The position numbers were made by a program, and so were the translations under genes. The notes under the pieces are model-generated. The model was given only the letters and a program-made list of their open reading frames with translations, had not been told where the DNA came from and searched no databases. Of a stretch of 42,664 nucleotides of DNA, positions 15,101 to 22,138 are shown one piece after another. The stretch comes from SAR324 cluster bacterium (GTDB taxonomy: Bacteria > SAR324 > NAC60-12). Within the stretch, counting starts at the first letter, position 1. Each line of letters begins with the position of its first letter. The stretch covers positions 1 through 42,664 of the forward strand of contig JAQWOT010000034.1 in NCBI GenBank assembly GCA_029245725.1, given 5' to 3'.

Positions 15101-16213
15101 ACGATTACAATCAGCATGAGCAACGCCAGCAACACTGGGGTCATTGTTACAGATACGGCGACGTTGACGATCACAGATGATGACATGGCTGGCTTTAGTC
15201 TAGCCAATACAACAGCTTCGGTTTCAGAGACTGGTACGAGCAGTAGTACTTCAGTAGTTTTGACGAGTGAACCGACAGCGAATGTGACCTTGACGCTATC
15301 GGATAATGACACGAGCGAGGTGATCTATCCGACGAGTGTTGTTTTTGGTAGTGGGAACTGGTCGACTTCTCAGACAATTACGTTGACTGGCAAAGACGAC
15401 AATGTGAGTGATGGTAGTCAGACGACGCTATTGACTCTGACACCGAGTGGAGGAGGCTACAGTGGATTGTCTTCCCAGACGTTGACGGTGACGACGGCAG
15501 ACAACGACACGGTTGGCTTTAGTTTATCTGGTACAACAGCTTCGGTTTCAGAGACTGGTACGAGCAGTAGTATTTCGGTAGTTTTGACGAGTGAACCGAC
15601 AGCGAATGTGACCTTGACGCTATCGGATAATGACACGAGCGAGGTGATCTATCCGATGAGTGTTGTTTTTGGTAGTGGGAACTGGTCGACTTCTCAGACA
15701 ATTACGTTGACTGGCAAAGATGATGAAATCGTTGATGATAGCCAGATGACGCTATTGACTCTGACACCGAGTGGAGGAGACTACAGTGGACTGTCTTCCC
15801 AGACGTTGACGGTTACCACGACAGATAATGACACAGCCACAGTGAAGATTGACAATGTGAGCGTGAATGAAGGAGATAATGCAACGATTACGCTGAGTGT
15901 TGATCTGGAAGTAGTAGGTGGATTTACCGTTAATGTTTCAACAGCTAATGGAACCGCAACAGGAGGTGTAGATTACACGGCAGTCAGTTCCCAGCTGATA
16001 ACTTTCACAGGGGGGACAGCTGGAGAGACCCAAACCTTAAATGTTGTGACAGCTTCAGATAATGATAACGAAGTTGCCGAAACGTTCTCGATCTCTATGA
16101 GCAACTCTAGTAAGAGTTCTGTTTTAGTGACGGATAACGCAACAGTAACGATTGTTAATATCAATGGTGGTGGTTCTGGTAGTGGTGGTTCTGGTGGTAG
16201 TGGTAAACCCTAA
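12167..16213 (+). CDS. Large Calx-beta-repeat surface lipoprotein
   Basis: The 1348-aa protein starts with a lipoprotein-type signal (LLLNSSC, Cys near residue 23). Residues of about 40-180 form a domain common in marine bacterial lipoproteins, beginning GIFLDSAVGGVDYTT. About ten repeats of roughly 108-115 residues follow, most ending in TxDDD or TxDND. Four are canonical Calx-beta domains with GTA...DY motifs (for example TTDGTATAGSDYTA). The others are a related type with SxPTxxV and DWNT motifs. Acidic loops suggest calcium binding. Repeats 8 and 9 are nearly identical. The chain ends in a Gly/Ser tail (GGGSGSGGSGG) with no sorting domain that I know. GGAG precedes the ATG. The likely role is adhesion or a surface stalk, as for other Calx-beta proteins. 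Confidence 0.85.
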   Translation: MSGFRNLALISLACSLLLNSSCAPTEDEVITADNVQREGSPGIFLDSAVGGVDYTTTSGLGGVTDSSGRFYYNPGDKVSFTIGGISLGSVTGAAKLTPVEVMGASGTADQKVINLSRLLQTLDADGDPSNGISINDSTKTTLAAKSVNFDVSVDTFDNATKSVTAAVGKTMVTATRAIKHLHSTLNDQGLGDKAASDTELRSVSSELDNFTTVAANFTVSENATALTEASGSSHTDNFTVVLASEPVGNVVFSVVPSDASEVSSSPSSLTFSPDNWSTAQTVTLTGTDDEISDGAISSAVTVGINESQTKDSEYDKLTSHSISATTSDDEGIPSVTLTAVIVSLVENEETLTLTVNMSLASGTDTTVDFTTSGTAKQDVDYSITPDPLIIPSGSKQGTVTVKSINDKIDDDAETIIIGVGAGSISNSVGATNNIQDVTLTISDDDTAGFQLSKTTAAVTESGTKDTFTVVLDSKPTHDVIVSLTSDDTGEAAVSPDNLTFTSEDWNTAQTVTITGVADDQVDKNATSTITVSVNSSDTNYVSSKLSAKEVKVTTADGDIAGFKLSETIVTATEGGDNDTFTVELTSKPTSAVTIGVAGSTEASISPTSLSFDASDWKIPKTVTVIAVNDSVDDDQQTSTITVSVSSSSDSKYGSGIANQSVKATTKDDDTAGFTLSKNTATVTEGGDSDNFTVVLNSQPTQDVLLTLTANDSTEVSLSSSSTLTFTSSDWNTTKTVIIAAVDENLDDDNITSAVTVAASSTNDEKYDNITNQTVTVTTVDDDTTPLVTLTADNSSMLETGGTVILTVSMSTAATSETTVALYASGTAAINTDYELSSTTLTIYADNTTATATLTGISDQFVEGSESIVVDISGVSGGNGARKSGTQQQLITITDDDNATVTIADVIALESAGTATVTLSLNNAVAGGFKVGVATTDGTATAGSDYTALSSTEPFAGSAGETVQVSITLGSDSIVEDNETITISMSNASNTGVIVTDTATLTITDDDMAGFSLANTTASVSETGTSSSTSVVLTSEPTANVTLTLSDNDTSEVIYPTSVVFGSGNWSTSQTITLTGKDDNVSDGSQTTLLTLTPSGGGYSGLSSQTLTVTTADNDTVGFSLSGTTASVSETGTSSSISVVLTSEPTANVTLTLSDNDTSEVIYPMSVVFGSGNWSTSQTITLTGKDDEIVDDSQMTLLTLTPSGGDYSGLSSQTLTVTTTDNDTATVKIDNVSVNEGDNATITLSVDLEVVGGFTVNVSTANGTATGGVDYTAVSSQLITFTGGTAGETQTLNVVTASDNDNEVAETFSISMSNSSKSSVLVTDNATVTIVNINGGGSGSGGSGGSGKP
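15188..15835 (+). repeat. Two near-identical 324-bp tandem units inside the Calx-beta gene
   Basis: Units 15188-15511 and 15512-15835 encode repeats 8 and 9. Over long stretches, such as that around TTCGGTTTCAGAGACTGGTA, they are almost base-for-base identical, while the other repeats in the gene have diverged strongly. This points to a recent duplication or gene conversion, and the copy number could vary by recombination. Confidence 0.75.
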
Positions 16214-16225
16214 TAGAAAATAGAT

Positions 16226-16636
16226 TTAAGGAATTGCGGTACCAGGGGCTTCTGCAGAGAGTCCCTTCGAACCAGCTTGGTTGAAAGCGGCTACTCGGTA
16301 GTAGTACGTTGTCCCCGGTGTCAGGCCAGTATGAACATAAGGGTTGGTCACAACATCCTTAATTGTTTGAACTGTGATGCTGGTATTAGGGTCACCCTCT
16401 GCGTCTGTTATCTCTTTCAAATTCTCTGTGATTTCTTGAGTATTCCAGTAAATCCTATAGCTGCTCGCATTACTGACTGTACTCCAAGTGAGGGTGATCT
16501 GTTGAGAACCAGCGACGGCCTCCAGGTTGCCTGGAACAGCGGGGGGCATCTTTTCTTTGTAGGAAATCGTACCCTCATCCCCACAGCTGAAGAGCAAAGG
16601 CGAGAAGAGCAAGGCAGCTAGGATTCTAGTGGACAT
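16226..16636 (-). CDS. Small lipoprotein with one fibronectin type III domain
   Basis: The start is the ATG at 16634-16636, with AGAGG upstream (136 aa), because it begins the signal ILAALLFSPLLFSC with the lipobox Cys at about residue 18. A reading from 16687 adds an unlikely N-terminus. Residues of about 32-135 form a fibronectin III domain: PPAVPGNLEAVAGSQQITLT at the start, W followed by YRIYW in the middle, and the end motif LTPGTTYYYRVAAFN. Such domains bind proteins or sugars at the cell surface. It converges with the Calx-beta gene (12-bp gap), so both may serve the cell surface, although they are not in one operon. Confidence 0.8.
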   Translation of the reverse strand: MSTRILAALLFSPLLFSCGDEGTISYKEKMPPAVPGNLEAVAGSQQITLTWSTVSNASSYRIYWNTQEITENLKEITDAEGDPNTSITVQTIKDVVTNPYVHTGLTPGTTYYYRVAAFNQAGSKGLSAEAPGTAIP

Positions 16637-16769
16637 GAAGCCTCTAGTAGTATTGAAGTTCCGGAATTTATGATGAGATGTGATCAAAAGTTACATTCTT
16701 GTAGCACAGAGATTTCTGATGTGCAAAGCACAATCCGAGATTCAATAGGAGGGGTGAGCAAAACCTAAA

Positions 16770-16997
16770 ATGACAAAAGATCCTGCTGAAGCAACCATGC
16801 CGATCTCCGTCCTCACTTGCCCTCAATGTCAGGTGTCATTCGTAGAGCAGATTCCTCCAGACCAGTGACTCCAGCGGATTCGTTGCCGTGCCTGCAACCA
16901 GGACCTTATCACTCCTTCGGGTCAATGCTGCGTATTTTGTGCCCACGGCTCGGTCGGTTGTGGCGTCAGTTGTGAGGCCATCCCCTCCTCAGATTGA
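16770..16997 (+). CDS. GDCCxV-family selenoprotein with in-frame UGA (Sec33)
   Basis: Translation from the ATG at 16770 gives 75 residues if the TGA at 16866-16868 (codon 33) is read as selenocysteine. The product reads LTCPQCQVSF, VEQIPPDQ, Sec, LQRIRCRACNQDL, SGQCCVFCAHGSVGC and ends at the TGA at 16995-16997. This aligns without gaps to the small GDCCxV-domain family as I remember it (LTCPxCG, MPTDxC/U, YxCxxCG, GDCCVFCSYGSVPC). The UGA falls exactly on the family's Cys-or-Sec position. A SECIS-like hairpin follows at the right distance. The GDCC Asp is Gln here (GQCC). The family is probably redox-active or metal-binding, with unknown substrate. Ordinary termination would leave 32 residues and waste the perfectly conserved second half. 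The ribosome site AGGAGG lies rather far upstream; an ATG at 16797 is an alternative start. Confidence 0.85.
16866..16898 (+). promoter_or_regulatory. Bacterial SECIS-like hairpin after the selenocysteine UGA
   Basis: Downstream of the TGA, GTTGC (16882-16886) and GCAAC (16894-16898) pair around the loop CGTGCCT. Counting the U of UGA as 1, the loop G and U are at positions 23 and 24. That is the placement I recall for the essential loop G-U pair recognised by SelB in E. coli fdhF mRNA. TCC at 16870-16872 and GGA at 16901-16903 could lengthen the stem. Confidence 0.7.
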
Positions 16998-17247
16998 ATC
17001 GTTTCGAGCAGATTCCTGACTCACCCACATTCTTGCACCGAGACATTTTTTAAGCTCACTTGTCGATGGATGTAAAATCTATTGGGATGGGTCTTCCCCA
17101 GTTTTTTTGAAATCTGGAACAAAATTTTGTGCAGATGTAGGAAACGGGTTAGTTGGCACCTCCTTTGTAAGCCACAGATGAGATCAGTATTCGGATTCAA
17201 GAATAGGGTCGTGGACCCCCACTATGCCTGTCGGGAGAGAGTTTGTG

Positions 17248-18027
17248 ATGAAAGGTGCTTGGAAATCAATCTGTTTGGCCATGGGCCTCTTGACGTTGGT
17301 TCCACAACTGTCACAGGCTCGTTTGAACGAATCATTGACCCAATGCCGTAGCCGCTACGGAGAGCCCAAACAGCTACTGGCAAATGCTGCGGGTCAGATC
17401 GTGGGAGGCGTCTTTGAAAGCCGAGACATTCGGATTGTCGTAGATCTCAACCGCGAACGCATGGTAACCGGAATTGAATACGAGATCCCCGCTTATTTTT
17501 TGCCAGGGGACCGGAAAGAATTTGTAGACCGGCTCGGTGAAATCTACAGGTTACCAAAGAGCCAGGAATTGCAACCACCAACTCCCTTTGCCTCATCCGC
17601 TTTTTTCAGTACGGTCAAGGGAAGAGAATACTTGGTGTTCAACGAGGACGTTCGCAACCAATTTGATTGCGCAGTCCAAGCTAAATTTTGCAATTACCAG
17701 CGCATCGTGGAACAGATTACGGCTTGTGAGCAGAACTTGGCTTCCACAGAGGCTAAGTACCGCCAGTTGACACAGACCAGTCGAGTACCGGTGGTTCAGG
17801 ATCCTGTTACTCCGATTAATCCGCACCATGCTATCAGTCCTGATCTGAAGACGATCTATTTTCTGGAAGAGGACTTAACTACCGGAAGAGAGCGTCATCG
17901 CTTTGAGCCTCTGGATCCTCAAGCAGAGCTCAGCAAGGGACAGGTAGCCCTCCAGCAATGCCAAGACTTCACTACTCGCTACGTTCGAATCATTGAATCT
18001 GCTGCACCCGGCTTTGATAATTTCTAA
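17248..18027 (+). CDS. Secreted protein of unknown family
   Basis: The ATG at 17248, with GGGAGAGAG upstream, gives 259 aa. A signal peptide (SICLAMGLLTLVPQLSQA) is followed by RLNESLTQCRSRYGEP. The first half looks like a small alpha/beta domain with strands GGVFESRDIRIVVDLN and MVTGIEYEIP. The second half has Cys-containing helices (CAVQAKFCNY, ITACEQNLAS) and a Pro-rich linker. Four or five Cys suggest disulfides in the periplasm. The start SLTQCRSRYGEP recalls secreted proteins that measure or bind at the envelope, but I recognise no named family. It is flanked by the selenoprotein gene and an MFS gene on the same strand. Confidence 0.65.
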   Translation: MKGAWKSICLAMGLLTLVPQLSQARLNESLTQCRSRYGEPKQLLANAAGQIVGGVFESRDIRIVVDLNRERMVTGIEYEIPAYFLPGDRKEFVDRLGEIYRLPKSQELQPPTPFASSAFFSTVKGREYLVFNEDVRNQFDCAVQAKFCNYQRIVEQITACEQNLASTEAKYRQLTQTSRVPVVQDPVTPINPHHAISPDLKTIYFLEEDLTTGRERHRFEPLDPQAELSKGQVALQQCQDFTTRYVRIIESAAPGFDNF

Positions 18028-18126
18028 GTAATTTTTCTAAAAACACTCCGATTTTCTCCTCTCCGAAAGCAACTTGTCAGACAAAGTGACTTGTGATTGC
18101 CAGTCACCAGAACTCTGTCATAATGA

Positions 18127-19458
18127 ATGTTTGAGTTTGTAAGCAGTGGTCCCCCTCCTCCCGTTATTTTTCTTGTCCAATCGAAAGCACGTGTGAATCC
18201 TTCCCAATTAAGTGGCCTTGTCTGGCTGAAACGTCGTCTTGGCTTGCACGAAGAGGCTGAACGTAAGTACTGGGGCTTGCTGCTACCCTTGTTCCTGCTG
18301 ACTCTTTTCTCATGGATCGACCACATGATCACAGTTCCGTTGAGCGCAGAGATTTCTGCAGCAACGGGACTTTCTCCAGTTCGTAGCGGTCTGCTGGTTT
18401 CTGTCTATCCTGCAGCGGCAGCGGTCTCAGCTTTTATTTTTGCTCCCTGGTCAGACCGATTGGGGCGCAAGCAACTACTGCTCTACCTAGGATCTGGTTT
18501 TGTGATCTCCACCTTTGGCTGTGCCCTCGCTCAAGGTGTGGAGAGCTTCTTTCTGTTCCGTGTTCTTTCAGGAGCTTTTGCTGGACCGATCATGCCGAAT
18601 TGCCTAGCGTATGCGGGAGATGCGTTGCAAGGAAATCGAAGAAACCGAGCACTAACAAACATCATGCTGGGATTCACGCTGGCTTCGATCCTCGGTGTGC
18701 CTGTTGGAGCTGCCTTGGCAGAATGGGTCTCCTGGCGCTGGACATTCGGTGTGATTGGGCTGGGTGGTTTGCTCTCCTTGCTCTGGTTGACCAGCATTCC
18801 ATCAATCACCACCGGTGCTGAACAGATTACGATCCGTCGTCAGTACCTCCAGATGTTTGGTCTCTGGAAACGTCAGGAAGTGCGTTGGGTGTTTGCCATG
18901 CAGTTCTTCATGCTGATCGGGCTGTTTGGTTTCATTCCGCATATGAGCATTTGGTTAACAACTAACTATGGACTCTCTGCTTCGGCAATTGGTCTTTTCT
19001 ACATGCAGGGGGGAATTGGCAGTCTGATCGGAAACCAGCTTGCTGGTTGGCTGTTGCAGCGAGGATTGCGTTTTAGTCTGATCGGGATCGGTTCTGTCTT
19101 GATGGGGACCGTGCTGATGCTTTCCACTCAAGATCTACTACCAGGGCCGTGGATGGGTGCCATGTTCTTTGGCATCATGCTCGGTGGGTCCATGCGGATG
19201 CCTGGCCTGCAAACCATCCTGATTGAACTGACAGGCAAGGAAATCCGAGGGCGTCTGATGGCGATGAGTATGATCGTGTCCAATATGACGATGGGACTCG
19301 GAGGTTTTTGGAGTACAGGTTTGCTCTCCATGGAGAATGGCTATCTGCTGGGGATGGATCGGGTCGGGCTGGTTTCGATGTTGACCTTGCTGGTTGTTTT
19401 ACCCCTGATCTGGTTGATTCAGCGACAGCAGCGTAGTACGCCACAGCCCACAATTTGA
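18127..19458 (+). CDS. MFS transporter, 12-helix type
   Basis: The 443-aa protein has an unusual N-terminal extension of about 55 residues and then the membrane part. The first helix begins at about YWGLLLPLFLLTLFSWIDHM. Between helices 2 and 3 is the MFS signature loop (FAPWSDRLGRKQ), and helix 4 has FFLFRVLSGAFAGPIMP. The second half again has about six helices (FMLIGLFGFIPHMSIWL, then GSLIGNQLAGWLL). The family is sure; the substrate is not, although the DHMITVP start resembles drug or metabolite exporters. The ATG at 18127 has no good ribosome site, and a start nearer the first helix is possible. It precedes dgcN by 221 bp and is probably a separate unit. Confidence 0.85.
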   Translation: MFEFVSSGPPPPVIFLVQSKARVNPSQLSGLVWLKRRLGLHEEAERKYWGLLLPLFLLTLFSWIDHMITVPLSAEISAATGLSPVRSGLLVSVYPAAAAVSAFIFAPWSDRLGRKQLLLYLGSGFVISTFGCALAQGVESFFLFRVLSGAFAGPIMPNCLAYAGDALQGNRRNRALTNIMLGFTLASILGVPVGAALAEWVSWRWTFGVIGLGGLLSLLWLTSIPSITTGAEQITIRRQYLQMFGLWKRQEVRWVFAMQFFMLIGLFGFIPHMSIWLTTNYGLSASAIGLFYMQGGIGSLIGNQLAGWLLQRGLRFSLIGIGSVLMGTVLMLSTQDLLPGPWMGAMFFGIMLGGSMRMPGLQTILIELTGKEIRGRLMAMSMIVSNMTMGLGGFWSTGLLSMENGYLLGMDRVGLVSMLTLLVVLPLIWLIQRQQRSTPQPTI

Positions 19459-19599
19459 ATCTTGTATGCTGCTGTGTGACAAATCATTTCGATTGCCCTG
19501 CTTGGGGATCTCCCTAAAGCACCATTCCGCTTGCCTCTCCAACAAACTGAGCCTAGTTTGGTCGCCTTTCTTGAATTCTGGATTTGTGCGTTAATAAAA

Positions 19600-19625
19600 C
19601 ACTCAAGAGTGATGTTCAAGAGTGA
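19600..19625. promoter_or_regulatory. Possible operator upstream of dgcN
   Basis: A palindrome CACTCAAGAGTG (19600-19611) is followed at once by a second TTCAAGAGTGA (19615-19625), so TCAAGAGTGA occurs twice, 14 bases apart. A weak promoter-like TTGAAT and TAATAA pair lies just upstream (about 19571-19596). This is a plausible site for regulation of the D-glutamate genes; no regulator gene is in the window. Confidence 0.35.
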
Positions 19626-19679
19626 GCAGTGGGGCGCTCCGAGTAATCCAGAAAATGTTCCTCTGTGTAGACATGGATT

Positions 19680-20756
19680 ATGACTAGTAAACAATCAGCG
19701 TTGGTTCTAGCCTCAGGTGGATTCAACGGTAAGCTTGCCAAAACAGCTTTTGGCCTGATTCGTAGTAGTGAACGCTTTCAGATCGTGGGAGTCCTTGATC
19801 CAGAAAAGGCAGGACTAGAAGCAGGACAAATTGTCGATGGAAAAGACCGTGGAATAGGAATTTATGCCAGTGTTGCTGACGCATATGCCCAAGCTCAAAC
19901 GACACCAGAAGTGGCCATTATTGGAGTGGCGATTGCGGGTGGAAAGCTCGATGACGATCTCAGGGTTGCTGTGACTGATGCCCTGCATCAGGGTTTGAAG
20001 ATTGTCAACGGTTTGCATAGTTGGCTTGCAGAAGATCCAGAGATGGTAGCCCTGGCACAGTATCATGGAGGAAGTCTGTTCGACTTGCGGAAGCCACGCC
20101 CACGGGAGCAGTTGAGCTTCTGGTGTGGGGAAATCCTCGATGTCAAGGCACCTCGTGTGGTGGTGATGGGGACCGACTGTGCCTTGGGGAAGCGCACCAC
20201 AGCCCGCTGGTTACGAGATGCCTGTCAGGCAGAAGGCATAAAGACCGAATTGATCTACACCGGACAAACTGGCTGGATGCAGTCGGCCCATGACTATGGA
20301 TTTATTCTGGATGCAACGCCCAATGACTTCGTCAGTGGTGAACTGGAAAGTGCCATCGTGCGCTGTGATCGTGAGCTTGTGCCTCAATTGATTCTGATTG
20401 AAGGACAATCCGCTCTACGCAATCCAAGTGGCCCTTGTGGAGCAGAGTTTCTCTCATCAGCCCAAGCCAAGGGAGTGATCCTGCAGCATGCTCCGGCTCG
20501 TGAACTTTACAAAACCACAGATCGGCCCTGGCCCATGGCCGACATTGCTGATGACATCAAGATCATTCAACTCTATGGATCCGAGGTGCTTGCTGTGACC
20601 CTCAACGGAGAGGGGATTGCGATGGAAGATCGGGAGGGTGTTCGGGTGCAATTGGAACAGTGCCTGGGGTTGCCGGTTTTTCTACCATTGGAGCAGGGCG
20701 TGTCCAATATTCTACCACTACTGCGTGACTTCGTTGCTCGGGAGGCCCAACCATGA
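19680..20756 (+). CDS. dgcN: DgcN-like D-glutamate N-acetyltransferase (DUF1611)
   Basis: The 358-aa protein is a full-length DUF1611 member. Residues 8-110 form a Rossmann-like half. The second half has the family's P-loop, GTDCALGKRTT (164-174), followed by ELIYTGQTGWM and LILIEGQSALRNPSG. DUF1611 proteins next to an enolase-superfamily epimerase have been described as DgcN, which acetylates D-glutamate to N-acetyl-D-glutamate. Here the next gene is exactly such a partner and overlaps by four bases (ATGA, 20753-20756), so the two are translationally coupled. The function is inferred from family and context, because some DUF1611 proteins may act on other substrates. The enzyme should be cytoplasmic. 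Confidence 0.75.
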   Translation: MTSKQSALVLASGGFNGKLAKTAFGLIRSSERFQIVGVLDPEKAGLEAGQIVDGKDRGIGIYASVADAYAQAQTTPEVAIIGVAIAGGKLDDDLRVAVTDALHQGLKIVNGLHSWLAEDPEMVALAQYHGGSLFDLRKPRPREQLSFWCGEILDVKAPRVVVMGTDCALGKRTTARWLRDACQAEGIKTELIYTGQTGWMQSAHDYGFILDATPNDFVSGELESAIVRCDRELVPQLILIEGQSALRNPSGPCGAEFLSSAQAKGVILQHAPARELYKTTDRPWPMADIADDIKIIQLYGSEVLAVTLNGEGIAMEDREGVRVQLEQCLGLPVFLPLEQGVSNILPLLRDFVAREAQP

Positions 20757-21814
20757 AACTAACATCCTGCCGTGTTTTTCAAGAACACATTCTTTTGACT
20801 CAGCCCTTCACGATCTCCTATCACACGACAGAAGCGATTACACTTCACTTTGTTGAATGGCAAACGGACACAGGTCACCATGGTTGGGGTTCAGCCAGCC
20901 CAGGGCCCCAAGTGACAGGAGAAACGAATGAGGTCTGCAACGCAGCTCTTCAGGCTATGAGTGCTTTTCAAGGGGAAGACGTCCGTCATCTACCCCGTTT
21001 GCTGCGCCAACTGGAGATAGAGTTTCCCAAAGCTCCTGCAGCTCGAGCTGCTGCTGATATGGCTTTCCATGATCTGCTGGCTCGTCGACTGGATCTGCCC
21101 TTGACAGATATGCTGGGCCGTTGTCATGCGGCTTTGCCAACTTCGGTGACCTTGGGCCTGCGTTCCTTAGATGAAACGCTCGCTGAAGCAAAAGAGAAAG
21201 TTTCTCAGGGCTTTAGTGTCCTCAAAGTTAAGTTGGGTCAGAATTCTGAAGCAGATTTGGAACTGTTACGGCGACTGAGAGAAGAACTTCCTCAAGACAT
21301 CCTCCTGAGAGTCGATCCAAATCAAGGCTATGATCTGCAAGCTTTACGGACCATCCTGACTAAATTTGATGAGTTGCGGCTGGAGTTTGTGGAGCAGCCA
21401 ATGCCTGTTTCACAAACAGAGAAGCTAAGGTCACTACCAGCAGCACAGCGCCAGCACTTGGTGTTGGATGAAAGCCTGCAAAGCCCTGGGGATGCACTGC
21501 GTTACGGGTTTCAAGATCCACTTTGTGGAGGCTTTAATATCAAGCTGATGAAATGTGGTGGCTTAGGGCCTGCGCGTCAGATTGCCAACCTGTCTGAACA
21601 GACGGGTTGTACGCTGATGTGGGGATGTAATGACGAGAGTCGACTTAGTTTAGCAGCGGCTCTGCACCAAGCCTTGGCCTGCCCAACTACACGATATCTG
21701 GATCTGGATGGTGATCTTGATCTTGTTCGTGATCCAGCCCAAGGCGGCTATACCATTGAAAAGGGCATCATGATTCCTCTTGATCAGCCAGGGCTTGGAA
21801 TCACGGTGCCATGA
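20753..21814 (+). CDS. dgcA: DgcA-like N-acetyl-D-glutamate racemase / dipeptide-epimerase family
   Basis: This is a 353-aa enolase-superfamily protein of the muconate-lactonising type. The catalytic set is complete: K158-V-K160, metal ligands D188 (RVDPNQGY), E214 (FVEQP) and D239 (LDES), and K264 (NIKLMKCGG). The C-terminal DLDGD (317-321) is typical of L-Ala-D/L-Glu epimerases. Coupled to a DUF1611 gene, it most likely converts N-acetyl-D-glutamate to N-acetyl-L-glutamate, completing a route that turns D-glutamate from cell walls or seawater into usable carbon and nitrogen. A dipeptide epimerase role in murein recycling is the main alternative. No separate ribosome site is needed, as the start overlaps the dgcN stop. 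Confidence 0.75.
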   Translation: MKLTSCRVFQEHILLTQPFTISYHTTEAITLHFVEWQTDTGHHGWGSASPGPQVTGETNEVCNAALQAMSAFQGEDVRHLPRLLRQLEIEFPKAPAARAAADMAFHDLLARRLDLPLTDMLGRCHAALPTSVTLGLRSLDETLAEAKEKVSQGFSVLKVKLGQNSEADLELLRRLREELPQDILLRVDPNQGYDLQALRTILTKFDELRLEFVEQPMPVSQTEKLRSLPAAQRQHLVLDESLQSPGDALRYGFQDPLCGGFNIKLMKCGGLGPARQIANLSEQTGCTLMWGCNDESRLSLAAALHQALACPTTRYLDLDGDLDLVRDPAQGGYTIEKGIMIPLDQPGLGITVP

Positions 21815-21917
21815 GGGATGCCTCCCTAGTGGTTCAACGGTGTTCAACAAAAAGGAATGCTTCCTGCTGTAAGTGGATTGTTCCCAGTGCTTGAACTGAG
21901 AACATTACAATTTCTTT

Positions 21918-22043
21918 GACGGAGGATTGGGCCGTCGGGGAAATGATCCTGATTCTGTGACAATCAGGATCCGGGAGTTCTACCGTGCTTGGCGGTCGGT
22001 GGAACTCCCATGCTTCCGCGCGCTGCTGCGAGACGTGTCCTCC
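21918..22043 (+). ncRNA. Candidate structured RNA between dgcA and the HTTM gene
   Basis: Three neighbouring stems are visible. GACGG and CCGTC pair at 21918-21936. GATCCTGATT and AATCAGGATC form a perfect 10-bp stem (21945-21971). GGGAGTTC and GAACTCCC form an 8-bp stem (21973-22009) with a possible inner ACCG and CGGT. In addition GGAGGA (21921-21926) could pair with TCCTCC (22038-22043) to close the whole into a junction. No T-run follows, so simple termination is unlikely. I match it to no known riboswitch or RNA family. It lies about 100 bp before the HTTM gene, so it could be its leader. The strand is assumed from the gene direction. Confidence 0.4.
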
Positions 22044-22138
22044 CTCCTCTCAACTCATTTTGCTGAAGAAAACGCAGAACAGTTCATCATCTGAATCTTT
22101 TGTAAATTCCCTTGGTTTCCATTTTACAACTCTACAAA

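Noticed and set aside
14740-15701. Several minus-strand frames within the Calx-beta gene, two of them nearly identical
   Set aside because: They are antisense shadows of the repeats; the duplicated pair simply mirrors the 324-bp tandem units.
17082-17351. Plus-strand reading frame of 89 codons overlapping the start of the secreted protein gene
   Set aside because: Its composition is unlike a protein, there is no ribosome site, and it overlaps a gene with a good signal peptide and start.
21945-21971. Perfect 10-bp stem after dgcA as a standard terminator
   Set aside because: No T-run follows on either strand and two further stems are packed next to it, so a plain terminator is a poor fit.
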